From positions 1 through 16,338 of the forward strand of contig NZ_CALBSN010000171.1 in the NCBI RefSeq assembly GCF_937967675.1: 16,338 nt of DNA, given 5' to 3'. Origin of the DNA: an uncultured Flavobacterium sp. (lineage in GTDB: Bacteria; Bacteroidota; Bacteroidia; Flavobacteriales; Flavobacteriaceae). Shown piece by piece: positions 1-6,588 of this stretch. The notes beneath the pieces were generated by a model. The model had not been told where the DNA came from and did not search any database. It saw nothing but the letters and a program-made list of their open reading frames with translations. The position numbers and the translations under genes are program-made. The first letter of the stretch is position 1; the number at the start of each line of letters is the position of its first letter.

Positions 1-139
1 CAAAACTTCCAAAATCAATAGTATCAAAACCTACACGCAATAACGACTGGATGTATTTCACCTTTCTTTCGGTAGGAATAAACGGTTTAATGCCTTGCAT
101 GGCATCGCGCGGACACTCGATAATTTTGATTTCGTTCAT
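1..139 (-). CDS. Hydroxymethylglutaryl-CoA lyase, N-terminal part (runs off the window)
   Basis: Reading the minus strand from the ATG at 139 gives 46 codons beginning MNEIKIIECPRDAMQGIK and continuing with IPTERK and YIQSLLRVGFDTIDFGSF. This is the N-terminal strand and helix of the HMG-CoA lyase TIM barrel, with the IIECPRDAMQG segment where the catalytic Arg-Asp lies in the family. The enzyme cleaves HMG-CoA to acetyl-CoA and acetoacetate in leucine degradation. The gene is cut by the window edge, so the metal-binding and catalytic Cys motifs cannot be checked. It starts 19 bp after the pyrD stop on the same strand, so cotranscription is likely. A related acyl-CoA lyase of the same superfamily is the main alternative. 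Confidence 0.82.
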   Translation of the reverse strand, partial: MNEIKIIECPRDAMQGIKPFIPTERKVKYIQSLLRVGFDTIDFGSF

Positions 140-158
140 AGCTTCAAAGATAGAAATT

Positions 159-1178
159 TTAGCTGTTTTCCAAAATCTTTTTGTTAATCGCTTTCACTAG
201 AGCTGGACCTTCGTAAATAAATCCAGTATAAAGCTGCACCAAACTTGCTCCAGCGTTTAATTTTTCAATTGCATCTTCAGCGGTGTGAATTCCTCCTACT
301 CCAATGATTGGGAACGACTTATTACTTTTTTCCGAAAGAAAACGAATCACTTCTGTTGAACGTTTGGTTAATGGTTTTCCAGACAAACCGCCCATTTCTG
401 ATTTGTTTTCCGATTGTAAGCCTTCTCGAGAAATTGTAGTATTTGTAGCAATTACTCCTGCAATTTTAGTTTCGTTAACGATATTAATGATATCTAAAAG
501 CTGCTCATCAGTTAAATCGGGAGCGATTTTTAGTAAAATTGGCTTTTGTTTTGATTTTGCGTTATTTTTGTCTTGAAGCGTTTGTAATAAATCTGTCAAA
601 GGTTTTTTATCTTGTAATTCGCGAAGATTAGGGGTGTTTGGCGAACTCACATTCACTACAAAATAATCCACATACGGAAACAAAGCTTCAAAACAGATTT
701 CATAATCTTTTACCGCTTCTTCGTTTGGCGTGACTTTATTTTTTCCAATGTTTCCACCAATTAAAACACCTTTATTTTTTTTCAAACGTTCTACCGCTTC
801 TTTAACACCACCATTATTAAACCCCATTCGGTTGATAATCGCATTGTCTTCTTTTAAGCGAAACAAACGTTTTTTTGGATTTCCTTCTTGTCCAATAGGT
901 GTCAACGTTCCAATTTCAATAAATCCGAAACCAAAATTTGATAACTCTTGATACAACTTCGCATCTTTATCAAATCCTGCTGCTAATCCAACTGGATTTT
1001 TGAATTTAATTCCGAAAACTTCTCGTTCTAAACGAGCATCTTTTACTTCGTAAAGCGCTTGAAATAAGCTCGAAAAACCTGGGATTTTATTCAGAAAACG
1101 AATAGCTGAAAAGGTAAAATAATGCACTTTTTCTGGATCGAAACAGAAAAGTAACGGACGAATGAAGATTTTGTACAT
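159..1178 (-). CDS. pyrD: Dihydroorotate dehydrogenase, class 2 (quinone-dependent)
   Basis: Catalyses oxidation of dihydroorotate to orotate with electrons passed to membrane quinone, the fourth step of pyrimidine synthesis. The 339-residue product has the class 2 N-terminal helical membrane-association region (MYKIFIRPLLFCFDPEKVHYF), then the FMN barrel: NPVGLAAGFDKDA, the NRMGFNNGG loop, NVSSPNTPNLR (about residues 176-186, containing the catalytic Ser typical of class 2), KIAPDL, ATNTT and the phosphate-binding IGVGGI and YTGFIYEGP segments. The frame stays open 24 codons upstream, but MYKIF at 1178 is the start expected for the family and the extension overlaps the promoter-like box at 1198-1205. 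Length is normal and no defect is seen. It is followed closely by the HMG-CoA lyase gene. Confidence 0.96.
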   Translation of the reverse strand: MYKIFIRPLLFCFDPEKVHYFTFSAIRFLNKIPGFSSLFQALYEVKDARLEREVFGIKFKNPVGLAAGFDKDAKLYQELSNFGFGFIEIGTLTPIGQEGNPKKRLFRLKEDNAIINRMGFNNGGVKEAVERLKKNKGVLIGGNIGKNKVTPNEEAVKDYEICFEALFPYVDYFVVNVSSPNTPNLRELQDKKPLTDLLQTLQDKNNAKSKQKPILLKIAPDLTDEQLLDIINIVNETKIAGVIATNTTISREGLQSENKSEMGGLSGKPLTKRSTEVIRFLSEKSNKSFPIIGVGGIHTAEDAIEKLNAGASLVQLYTGFIYEGPALVKAINKKILENS

Positions 1179-1197
1179 AGTGTGTTGTGTTGTTCTG

Positions 1198-1205
1198 CAA
1201 AAGTA
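1198..1205 (-). promoter_or_regulatory. Candidate -7 box for pyrD
   Basis: On the minus strand the sequence reads TACTTTTG, an exact match to the Bacteroidota -7 element TAnnTTTG, 19 bp upstream of the pyrD ATG. A TTTG lies only 14 bp further upstream, closer than the usual 19 bp or so, so the -33 element is poor. A very short 5' leader is implied. Confidence 0.4.
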
Positions 1206-1302
1206 AGAAAATGCTATTCCAAAAAAAAGTATTGCCGCATTTTGTAACAATAAAAGATTTGGTGCGTATAATTACCGAGTACAATTTTAAAAAATTTATT
1301 TA

Positions 1303-1382
1303 GGAACACGGATTGAAGAAATTAAAAATTAAAAAATTAAAAAAATCTGTTTAAATTTCTCAAATCTGTGTCATCTGTGTTC
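1303..1382. repeat. Imperfect inverted repeat of dispersed-element type
   Basis: The left arm begins GGAACACGGATT and continues GAAGAAATT. The right arm ends CTGTGTCATCTGTGTTCC after AAATTTCTCAAAT, so its reverse complement begins GGAACACAGATGACACAGAT. The arms agree apart from about nine bases missing from the left arm, and the centre is A/T-rich with further complementarity (AAAAAATCTG). Sequences of the kind 'ATCTGTGTCATCTGTGTTCC' recur between genes in many Bacteroidota genomes; I know this as a general impression and could not check copy number. It lies between divergent pyrD and the thioredoxin-like gene, 46 bp before the latter. Confidence 0.55.
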
Positions 1383-1428
1383 CAAAAAACAATTAAGCAT
1401 ATTCAAAATTCTAAATTCTAATTTCAAA

Positions 1429-1983
1429 ATGGCTCAAACTCCTTCCAACATGTTACCACTAGGCACGATTGCTCCTGATTTCAATTTGAAAGACACCAAC
1501 GCTACCGATTTTAAAACTTTTGCTGATTGTAAAGGTGAAAAAGGAACGGTGGTAATGTTCATTTGTAATCATTGTCCGTTTGTGCATCATGTGATGGACG
1601 AGGTAATTCGAATAGTAAACGATTATCGTGTGCAAGGAATAGGTTTTGTAGCGATTTCGAGTAATGATGTGGTAAAATATCCGCAAGATGCACCAGAATT
1701 AATGACAGAATTTGCTTTTGAAAACGGATTTGAATTTCCTTATTTATATGATGAAACACAAGAAGTAGCCAAAGCCTACGATGCCGCTTGTACGCCTGAT
1801 TTTTATCTTTTCGACAATCGAAATAAGTTGGTTTACCGCGGACAATTAGACGACAGCCGACCAGCCAACGGCATTCCATTAAGTGGTTCCGATTTACGAA
1901 GTGCAATTGATGGTGTGGTTATGAATAGATTAATTAATCCTGAGCAGAAACCAAGTATTGGGTGTAATATAAAATGGAAATGA
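1429..1983 (+). CDS. Thioredoxin-family protein, AhpC/TSA (peroxiredoxin-like) type
   Basis: A 184-residue thioredoxin-fold protein. It begins with the peroxiredoxin-like GTIAPDFNLKDT strand, has a CNHCP redox motif (Cys46 and Cys49) in FICNHCPFVHH, then VAISSND, the FPYLYDETQEVAKAYDAACTPDFYLFD segment containing the conserved cis-Pro (TPDFY), and a C-terminal RPANGIPLSGSDLR stretch. This is the PRX-like group that keeps a CxxC where thioredoxins have CGPC. Expected role is thiol-disulfide or peroxide chemistry in the cytoplasm, as no signal peptide is present. The substrate is not known from sequence. The ATG at 1429 gives the family's normal length. Confidence 0.85.
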   Translation: MAQTPSNMLPLGTIAPDFNLKDTNATDFKTFADCKGEKGTVVMFICNHCPFVHHVMDEVIRIVNDYRVQGIGFVAISSNDVVKYPQDAPELMTEFAFENGFEFPYLYDETQEVAKAYDAACTPDFYLFDNRNKLVYRGQLDDSRPANGIPLSGSDLRSAIDGVVMNRLINPEQKPSIGCNIKWK

Positions 1984-2042
1984 TTTCTTATTTACCTTTA
2001 ATATGGGTATTGATTAAAAAATGTTTAATTTATTTTGTTTTT

Positions 2043-2093
2043 AAATTTAAACGTTTAGTGTACACTTTTTTATCTACTAAATATTTTAAATTT
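2043..2093. terminator. Inverted repeat between convergent genes, probable shared terminator
   Basis: AAATTTAAA (2043-2051) plus TTTAGT (2054-2059) pair with ACTAAA (2076-2081) plus TTTAAATTT (2085-2093), giving a 9 bp and a 6 bp helix separated by a small internal loop. It lies between the stop of the thioredoxin-like gene and the stop of the converging AT-rich operon. There is no clean T-run on either side, so termination is inferred from position and fold. Confidence 0.5.
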
Positions 2094-2128
2094 AAAACTA
2101 CATATGTATCATAAACCACTAATAAGCA

Positions 2129-2446
2129 TTATTTTATATAATAAAGATTCATGATTTTATGTAATTTTTCAGAATCTAAATCATTAGTTTCTCCCTTTAA
2201 AAAACTTAAAGTTAAATCTTTGTATAAGAATTTGAGATTCAAACTTTTTAAATCATTAATAAAATTAACAATTTTATCCAAGTCTTGAATCAAATAAAAT
2301 TCATCAATAGATTGGTCTGAATCTAAAAAAACTGCCTTATTTGCAATATATTTTGGATACAATAAAATTATTTTTTTTTCTTGTTCTTTATTTATTTTAT
2401 TTTCATTTAAAACAAAGTGAATTATTTTATTTTTATTTATTTTCAT
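2129..2446 (-). CDS. Hypothetical protein, last gene of a five-gene operon
   Basis: A 105-residue soluble protein that I do not recognise. It is rich in Lys, Asn, Ile and Leu, starts MKINKNKIIHFVLNENKINKEQ, and is predicted mostly helical towards the C-terminus (LDKIVNFINDLKSLNLKFLY, SEKLHKIMNLYYIK). No metal site, signal peptide or catalytic motif is visible. Its ATG overlaps the end of the preceding membrane-protein gene by 14 bp, which suggests translational coupling. It converges on the thioredoxin-like gene across the inverted repeat at 2043-2093. Whether it is a partner of its membrane neighbour cannot be decided from sequence. Confidence 0.65.
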   Translation of the reverse strand: MKINKNKIIHFVLNENKINKEQEKKIILLYPKYIANKAVFLDSDQSIDEFYLIQDLDKIVNFINDLKSLNLKFLYKDLTLSFLKGETNDLDSEKLHKIMNLYYIK

Positions 2447-2786
2447 GATTTTTTAAATTTTCTTTTTTTCTTTTTTTTAATTTCTTTAATCTTATTAAAT
2501 CTTCTTTAATTTCTTTTTTATTTTTTATCAATTCATGATCTTTTATTATAAAAATAAACATTAAAAGATGAGCACAAAAACCAAAAATAATAACTTTTAC
2601 AATTGGAAATTTTAGGAAAATATATCCAAGATATATAGTTAAATACATTAGTATAGAGGTAAAAAAATATATAAATAACTTTGTATGAAATAAAAATAAT
2701 AGACTTTGTAAAAAAATATATAAACGATATTCGTATAATGAACAATTTTCTGTTTCTTTTATCCATTTTTCATTAGTATTATCCAT
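2433..2786 (-). CDS. Small two-helix membrane protein with basic C-terminal tail
   Basis: A 117-residue protein with a short soluble N-terminus (MDNTNEKWIKETENCSLYEY), a long hydrophobic stretch that can hold two transmembrane helices (about residues 36-56 and 62-82), and a strongly basic tail (LIRLKKLKKRKKENLKNH) that by the positive-inside rule should be cytoplasmic. No known family is recognised. The coding DNA of the tail contains A7 and A8 runs just before the 14-bp overlap with the next gene. The gene is 11 bp after the preceding stop, inside the same operon. It may anchor or target the other operon products; that is inference. Confidence 0.65.
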   Translation of the reverse strand: MDNTNEKWIKETENCSLYEYRLYIFLQSLLFLFHTKLFIYFFTSILMYLTIYLGYIFLKFPIVKVIIFGFCAHLLMFIFIIKDHELIKNKKEIKEDLIRLKKLKKRKKENLKNHENK

Positions 2787-2797
2787 AAAAGTTTTTT

Positions 2798-3172
2798 TTA
2801 GTTAATATATCTTTTTGGAACTTTAAGAAGTTCTCTTTCTATACTTTTTTTAAGAATAAAAATCATTTTTCTATTTAAAAAAATTGACTTAGTATAATTT
2901 ACATTGTTCAAAATAATATTAAGTTGATTTGAAACTACTTTGAATTGAATATCTGCATCAATAAAATCAAATTGTTTAACAACTTCATTTCCTTCAAAAA
3001 TTAGCTTTAACCAATTCAAAAGAAACTCTAAATCATCTATTGTTAAGAATTCAAAGTTATATTCAAAATCGTTATGAATTAACTTCGCATCTATCCAATT
3101 ATTTACATATAATTCATGAAAATTGTTTTCTACTTTGTAGCCATTAATTACTATTTTCATTCCAATTTCCAT
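2798..3172 (-). CDS. Hypothetical protein, possibly a WapI-like immunity protein
   Basis: A 124-residue product; a second ATG gives MKIVINGYK from 3160 (120 residues). The pattern is a beta-rich N-terminus (VINGYKVENNFHELYV-NNWIDAKLIHN), a helix (FLTIDDLEFLLNWLKLIFEG), then further strands (FDFIDADIQFKV, QLNIILNNV) and a C-terminal helix. The order and the 'DDLEFLLNWL' helix resemble the WapI-type immunity/DUF group, but this is a weak resemblance read by eye. Both starts overlap the end of the upstream HTH gene, by 29 or 17 bp, so the two are probably coupled. No toxin gene of matching type is next to it. Confidence 0.6.
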   Translation of the reverse strand: MEIGMKIVINGYKVENNFHELYVNNWIDAKLIHNDFEYNFEFLTIDDLEFLLNWLKLIFEGNEVVKQFDFIDADIQFKVVSNQLNIILNNVNYTKSIFLNRKMIFILKKSIERELLKVPKRYIN

Positions 3173-3719
3173 TAACTATAAATTCAAATTCTGGAAATAA
3201 CTCTTTAATTATTTTTAAGTCTCTTCTCAAAGTTCTTTTGCTAATATCATAAGCCACACACAATTGATAGATATCAATAATTCCCTTCTCTCTGATAAGG
3301 TTTTGAAAATGAACTATCCTATATATTTTTTTCTTTAAAAGTGTTTCTTTTTTTGACATATTTAAATTCATTTTAAAACTTTTAAGTACTAACTCTTGTA
3401 TTTGTTTTTTACTGTATACAACTTCAATAAAAACAATATTTTTTTTAATTTGAAAAAATAAATCTTTTGACAAAAAACCTATAATTACAATCTTAAAAAA
3501 AGAAAAATCATTTTCTTCAGAAACTATTTTTAGTATTTCTTTAATGTTATGATTTATTTTTTTTGAATCAATAAACAAAATAAATCCAGGTAATGCTAAT
3601 ATATCTGATGAATCAACAATTTGATATATTGAAAATTTGTTTTGTAAACCTATTTCTGTCAAATATTTATTTAATTCATTAGAATCACTATAAACTAAAA
3701 TTGAATTTTCAGCAATCAT
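3144..3719 (-). CDS. Receiver-like domain plus winged-HTH protein (DeoR-like HTH)
   Basis: A 191-residue protein. Residues about 1-115 alternate strands and helices in the manner of a CheY-type receiver (ILVYSDSNELNKYLTEIG, GFILFIDSKK, FKIVIIGFLS, IVFIEVVYSKKQI) but without a convincing conserved acidic triad. Residues about 132-175 form a helix-turn-helix: RIVHFQNLIREKG, then YQLCVAYDISKRTLRRDLKI, the recognition-helix pattern of DeoR-type regulators, ending with a wing-like FEFIVNGNW. This points to a DNA-binding regulator with a degenerate sensory domain, probably controlling its own operon. It starts 2 bp after the upstream stop and overlaps the downstream gene. The receiver assignment is tentative; the HTH is better supported. 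Confidence 0.7.
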   Translation of the reverse strand: MIAENSILVYSDSNELNKYLTEIGLQNKFSIYQIVDSSDILALPGFILFIDSKKINHNIKEILKIVSEENDFSFFKIVIIGFLSKDLFFQIKKNIVFIEVVYSKKQIQELVLKSFKMNLNMSKKETLLKKKIYRIVHFQNLIREKGIIDIYQLCVAYDISKRTLRRDLKIIKELFPEFEFIVNGNWNENSN

Positions 3720-3720
3720 T

Positions 3721-4173
3721 TTAAATATCTAATCTTAAATCAACTGAATAATGTCCATTAACTAAAAAATCAGCAAATGATTCATAATACTTTTTTTTGT
3801 CATCAACTATAATATTTTTTTCAAATATTGAATATCTAAAATAAATAGCATTTTCAACTGCCAATTTTTCAATTAATTCAGATATAGTATAATCATCTAG
3901 CTTTAAATATTTTAACTCTCTTTTTAATAACAAATAATCAAAAGGTAAAACTTTACATAGAAATTTATTTGAAAAATTATATTCATCTGAAATTTCAATG
4001 TTAAAATCAAAATAAATCAACAATATTAAATTCTCAAGATTATTTGAAAACAATTTACTATTACTAAAATTGAATTTTGAAAAACACTTTGTAAATTCAT
4101 TAAATGAAACAATTTTTACAAAATCGGGAAAAATTACATTATTTAGATAGTTTGTAGCTTTAATTTCATTCAT
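3721..4173 (-). CDS. Hypothetical protein, first gene of the five-gene operon
   Basis: A 150-residue protein starting MNEIKATNYLNNVIFPDFVKIVSF at the ATG at 4173. The frame is open four more codons to a TTG at 4185, which I consider less likely. The product is rich in Phe, Asn, Leu and Lys and looks globular and mainly helical (LFSNNLENLILLIYFDF, FDYLLLKRELKYLKLDD, SELIEKLAVENAIYFRYS). No motif is recognised. It is followed at once by the receiver/HTH gene with a single base between stop and start, and its upstream side opens on about 490 bp without genes, so it is the presumed promoter-proximal gene. No TAnnTTTG box was found directly upstream. Confidence 0.65.
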   Translation of the reverse strand: MNEIKATNYLNNVIFPDFVKIVSFNEFTKCFSKFNFSNSKLFSNNLENLILLIYFDFNIEISDEYNFSNKFLCKVLPFDYLLLKRELKYLKLDDYTISELIEKLAVENAIYFRYSIFEKNIIVDDKKKYYESFADFLVNGHYSVDLRLDI

Positions 4174-4663
4174 TTTAAATACCAAATTTTGAGCATGTAT
4201 AACATATTTTACTCACAAATAAAATTTACTATTGCTTAATAATTATCAACAAAACCTTTTTAATCTAACAAATAGTGTGCTAACAATAATAATAATTTTC
4301 AAGTATTATGAATAAAGAATAGTACTTATTCAAAGTAATGTAGGAATTAAGACATAATCGTTGTAAAATAATTTTCAAATGGTCTAAATCCAACTAAAAT
4401 TGATATGTATTGATATAATGAGCAAATCTAGACATTAGATAAATTTTACTTCCGCAATGAATAAATGTCTATACAATGTAAATTACGTTTTATAGATGTC
4501 TTCTAAATTAATTGATACAAATTTTGTATTGGATTAACTATTTTTTTTGTGCAATGTATTAAAATTAAATTCATACTCTGTTTCTTCCAAAATCCTTACA
4601 TCTGAAAACTTTTACGTAAGGGTTTCTGATTGTTTTTTTTATATTTTCGATAATTATTAACAA
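4174..4663. other. AT-rich intergenic region, no gene seen
   Basis: No convincing reading frame on either strand. It contains two modest inverted repeats: AGACATT (4430-4436) with AATGTCT (4464-4470), and CCTTAC (4594-4599) with GTAAGG (4616-4621), the second 43 bp downstream of the GIY-YIG-like gene's stop, where it may end that transcript. The promoter for the five-gene operon should lie at the left end, but no consensus box is evident. Confidence 0.5.
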
Positions 4664-5362
4664 TTAAATTCCATACTTTGATAATCCAATTTGACCTCTG
4701 ATATGTACAAATAAATCTTCATATGAATTTACACTTATAAATTTAGATGTATCAGCAATTTGAACAGTAATATTTGGTTTTTTATATGGTTTAGTTATTA
4801 AGTTATTGTATCCTATCATATTTCCAATAAATTTTTCTAAATCAACCAAATCTGATTTATTATAATTATCTAAAGTAAAAAAAGTAATACAAAAGTTTTT
4901 AATCATCCAATAAACCTGTGACTGTGTTAAATCATTTGTAACAAAATCAAACATTCTGTGTATTCCTTCAGGAAAATGAATTAAATCTGGAAAGTTTGAA
5001 TTAGGTAGTTCTGGACCAATTAAATTATTCCTTTTTTGCAAACTAGACACTTTTTGATAGTTTCTATGAATAACACCAATTGAACTAGGTTTATTTTGGA
5101 AGTCAAAAATAGGCATATTACCTCCAATCATTGAAGCTAAATGTTCTTGTGTTCTAGTGTAGAAACATCCTTTTTGTTCTACTTTACCAACATAAAAAGG
5201 CATAAAGTTTTCGATTTTTGATGGTATAGTAAAATCCCCTTCTTCAAGGGAAAAACCCCATAAATAGACACCAGGATTATTGCTACCTTTTCTATATTTA
5301 GCATCATTCATGAAATCCTTCAAAGTGTAAAAACAGGTTTGGTTTATAAGTAAATTTTTCAT
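4664..5362 (-). CDS. GIY-YIG nuclease-like protein
   Basis: A 232-residue protein with the landmarks of a GIY-YIG nuclease core: GVY at residues 31-33 (NNPGVYLW) for the first element, YVGK at 57-60 (FMPFYVGK) for the second, Arg70 followed by His74 (TRTQEHL) for the catalytic Arg/His helix, and Glu176 (DLEKFIGNMIGYNNL) as candidate metal-binding Glu, with a nearby Asn. A roughly 100-residue insertion, aromatic and Pro-rich, separates the Arg helix from the Glu. In the family these residues hydrolyse DNA using one divalent metal. It follows the ART-like gene by 17 bp, so the two probably form one transcript and may work together. Long insertion and spacing make it a divergent member; activity is inferred. 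Confidence 0.6.
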   Translation of the reverse strand: MKNLLINQTCFYTLKDFMNDAKYRKGSNNPGVYLWGFSLEEGDFTIPSKIENFMPFYVGKVEQKGCFYTRTQEHLASMIGGNMPIFDFQNKPSSIGVIHRNYQKVSSLQKRNNLIGPELPNSNFPDLIHFPEGIHRMFDFVTNDLTQSQVYWMIKNFCITFFTLDNYNKSDLVDLEKFIGNMIGYNNLITKPYKKPNITVQIADTSKFISVNSYEDLFVHIRGQIGLSKYGI

Positions 5363-5379
5363 CTTGTTTTTTTATTTAG

Positions 5380-6000
5380 TTAAACGACTCTTTTTAATGG
5401 AAGTTGATCTGAAACAATATGTAATACACCATTATTTCCTTTTATAACATTTTTTTTTGAAAACTTTCCATCGTATGCAAACAAATCAAGTGCTTTTGGT
5501 TTTATTTTTTGTTTAGTACACACATATTTTTTGGGATTATTTGCACCAATATTAGTTATACGTAAATCCAATTCTAAATTAGGGTCTATAAACCAATCAT
5601 TAGCAGATATTTTGGTATTTATTCTCCAGAAATCGTAACGAGGACAATACATTTTTTCAAATTTTTTAACTAACTTACTTTTTTCGTTTTCTGATTCTGG
5701 AATCTCTATATAATGTGTATCATCATAAATAAGTGATGCAATTGGATACATATTTGTAATATCGTCAGAAAAATTATTAGCGAACAACAAATAAATAAAT
5801 TGGTTATTAATCAATTCTTTTTGAATAGGTAACAAACCATGCATTAATATGCTCTCCCTGTTACATTTAGGTGAAATATGCCATACATATGGTTCGACCT
5901 TAATTTTTTTTAGTTTATAGTTATGGTAAATATTTTTATATTTAAATAACTCTCCATCATTCATTTTTTCTACTACAACTTCTTTTCTGTATGGTTTCAT
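5380..6000 (-). CDS. ADP-ribosyltransferase-like protein (H-Y-type fold, tentative)
   Basis: A 206-residue soluble protein. Residues 40-58 read WHISPKCNRESILMHGLLP, resembling the 'H-x-(T/S)...N..SIL..GL' start of ADP-ribosyltransferase folds such as DarT or Tpt1. FIYLLFANN (68-76) fits the second strand with Tyr70, and YDFWRINTKISANDWFIDPNL fits the later 'yrI(d/n)t..l....DPN' strand pair. On that reading His41 and Tyr70 contact NAD, and the third catalytic residue is not clear. Such folds modify DNA, RNA or protein, and many are toxins. It is promoter-proximal in a two-gene unit with the GIY-YIG-like gene. The assignment rests on local motif likeness only; an unrelated fold is possible. Confidence 0.5.
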   Translation of the reverse strand: MKPYRKEVVVEKMNDGELFKYKNIYHNYKLKKIKVEPYVWHISPKCNRESILMHGLLPIQKELINNQFIYLLFANNFSDDITNMYPIASLIYDDTHYIEIPESENEKSKLVKKFEKMYCPRYDFWRINTKISANDWFIDPNLELDLRITNIGANNPKKYVCTKQKIKPKALDLFAYDGKFSKKNVIKGNNGVLHIVSDQLPLKRVV

Positions 6001-6588
6001 ATTAAAAATTCGATAACTTTTAAAAAATTCTTATTCGAAGCATTGTACAAGTTAGATCGGTATACAAAATGACCTATTTTCATAATTCGAATAGTTTTAC
6101 CACAACAATCTATTGGACTATTATTAATTTTGTTTTTTTGTATTATATGTATATTAAAGTATTTTGCAAGACAACTCTAGTTCGCAAAAATTAATAATGA
6201 TGTAAATAATTATTAAATTTCAAACAAAAATATTTTGGTATTATGCTTTTGTCAAGTTTTAATGGTCATAAGTGTGGCCAAATTAAATTAAAACCAGCTT
6301 TAATTTTTTTATGGCTTTAATTTCTTTTCAAAAAAACAGCTTCATTTATATCGATTCTTTCTTTTAGTTTCAAAATTGTATCATTTTTTATATTTGGTTT
6401 TCACATAATTGTCAATTTTCTACAAAATAATGTAACTATAACAAGAAAAATTTAACAACTTTTTTGTTTAATTTACAGCTCTAATTGACTCATTTTGGGA
6501 AATCTAAGATTAGTCTCTCAGTAAATAATAATCAATTAATGCCGCTTTTGATTGACTATCACTCATTTTCATAATTGTTTTGCTTATT
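6001..6588. other. AT-rich intergenic region, no gene seen
   Basis: Lies upstream of the ART-like gene and downstream of the zinc-ribbon gene, both on the minus strand. No plausible reading frame. One hairpin, AAATTAAA (6285-6292) with TTTAATTT (6299-6306) and a T-run to 6310, could terminate plus-strand transcription, although no plus gene ends here. A minus-strand TATTTTTG (6232 to 6225) matches the -7 consensus but is 225 bp from the next start. Confidence 0.45.

Noticed and set aside
304..951. Two plus-strand frames inside pyrD
   Set aside because: Antisense shadows of a well-supported gene.
1179..1250. 24-codon N-terminal extension of pyrD
   Set aside because: The extra residues do not fit the family, and a -7 promoter box lies inside them; MYKIF at 1178 is the expected start.
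1459..1906. Two minus-strand frames inside the thioredoxin-like gene
   Set aside because: Antisense shadows; no domain signature and the plus-strand gene has clear motifs.
2533..2766. Second minus-strand frame within the small membrane-protein gene
   Set aside because: Alternative frame of the same AT-rich segment; the chosen frame has the natural operon spacing and the clearer membrane-plus-basic-tail layout.
4174..4185. TTG start four codons before the chosen ATG of the first operon gene
   Set aside because: ATG at 4173 is nearer the usual choice and no ribosome signal favours the TTG.
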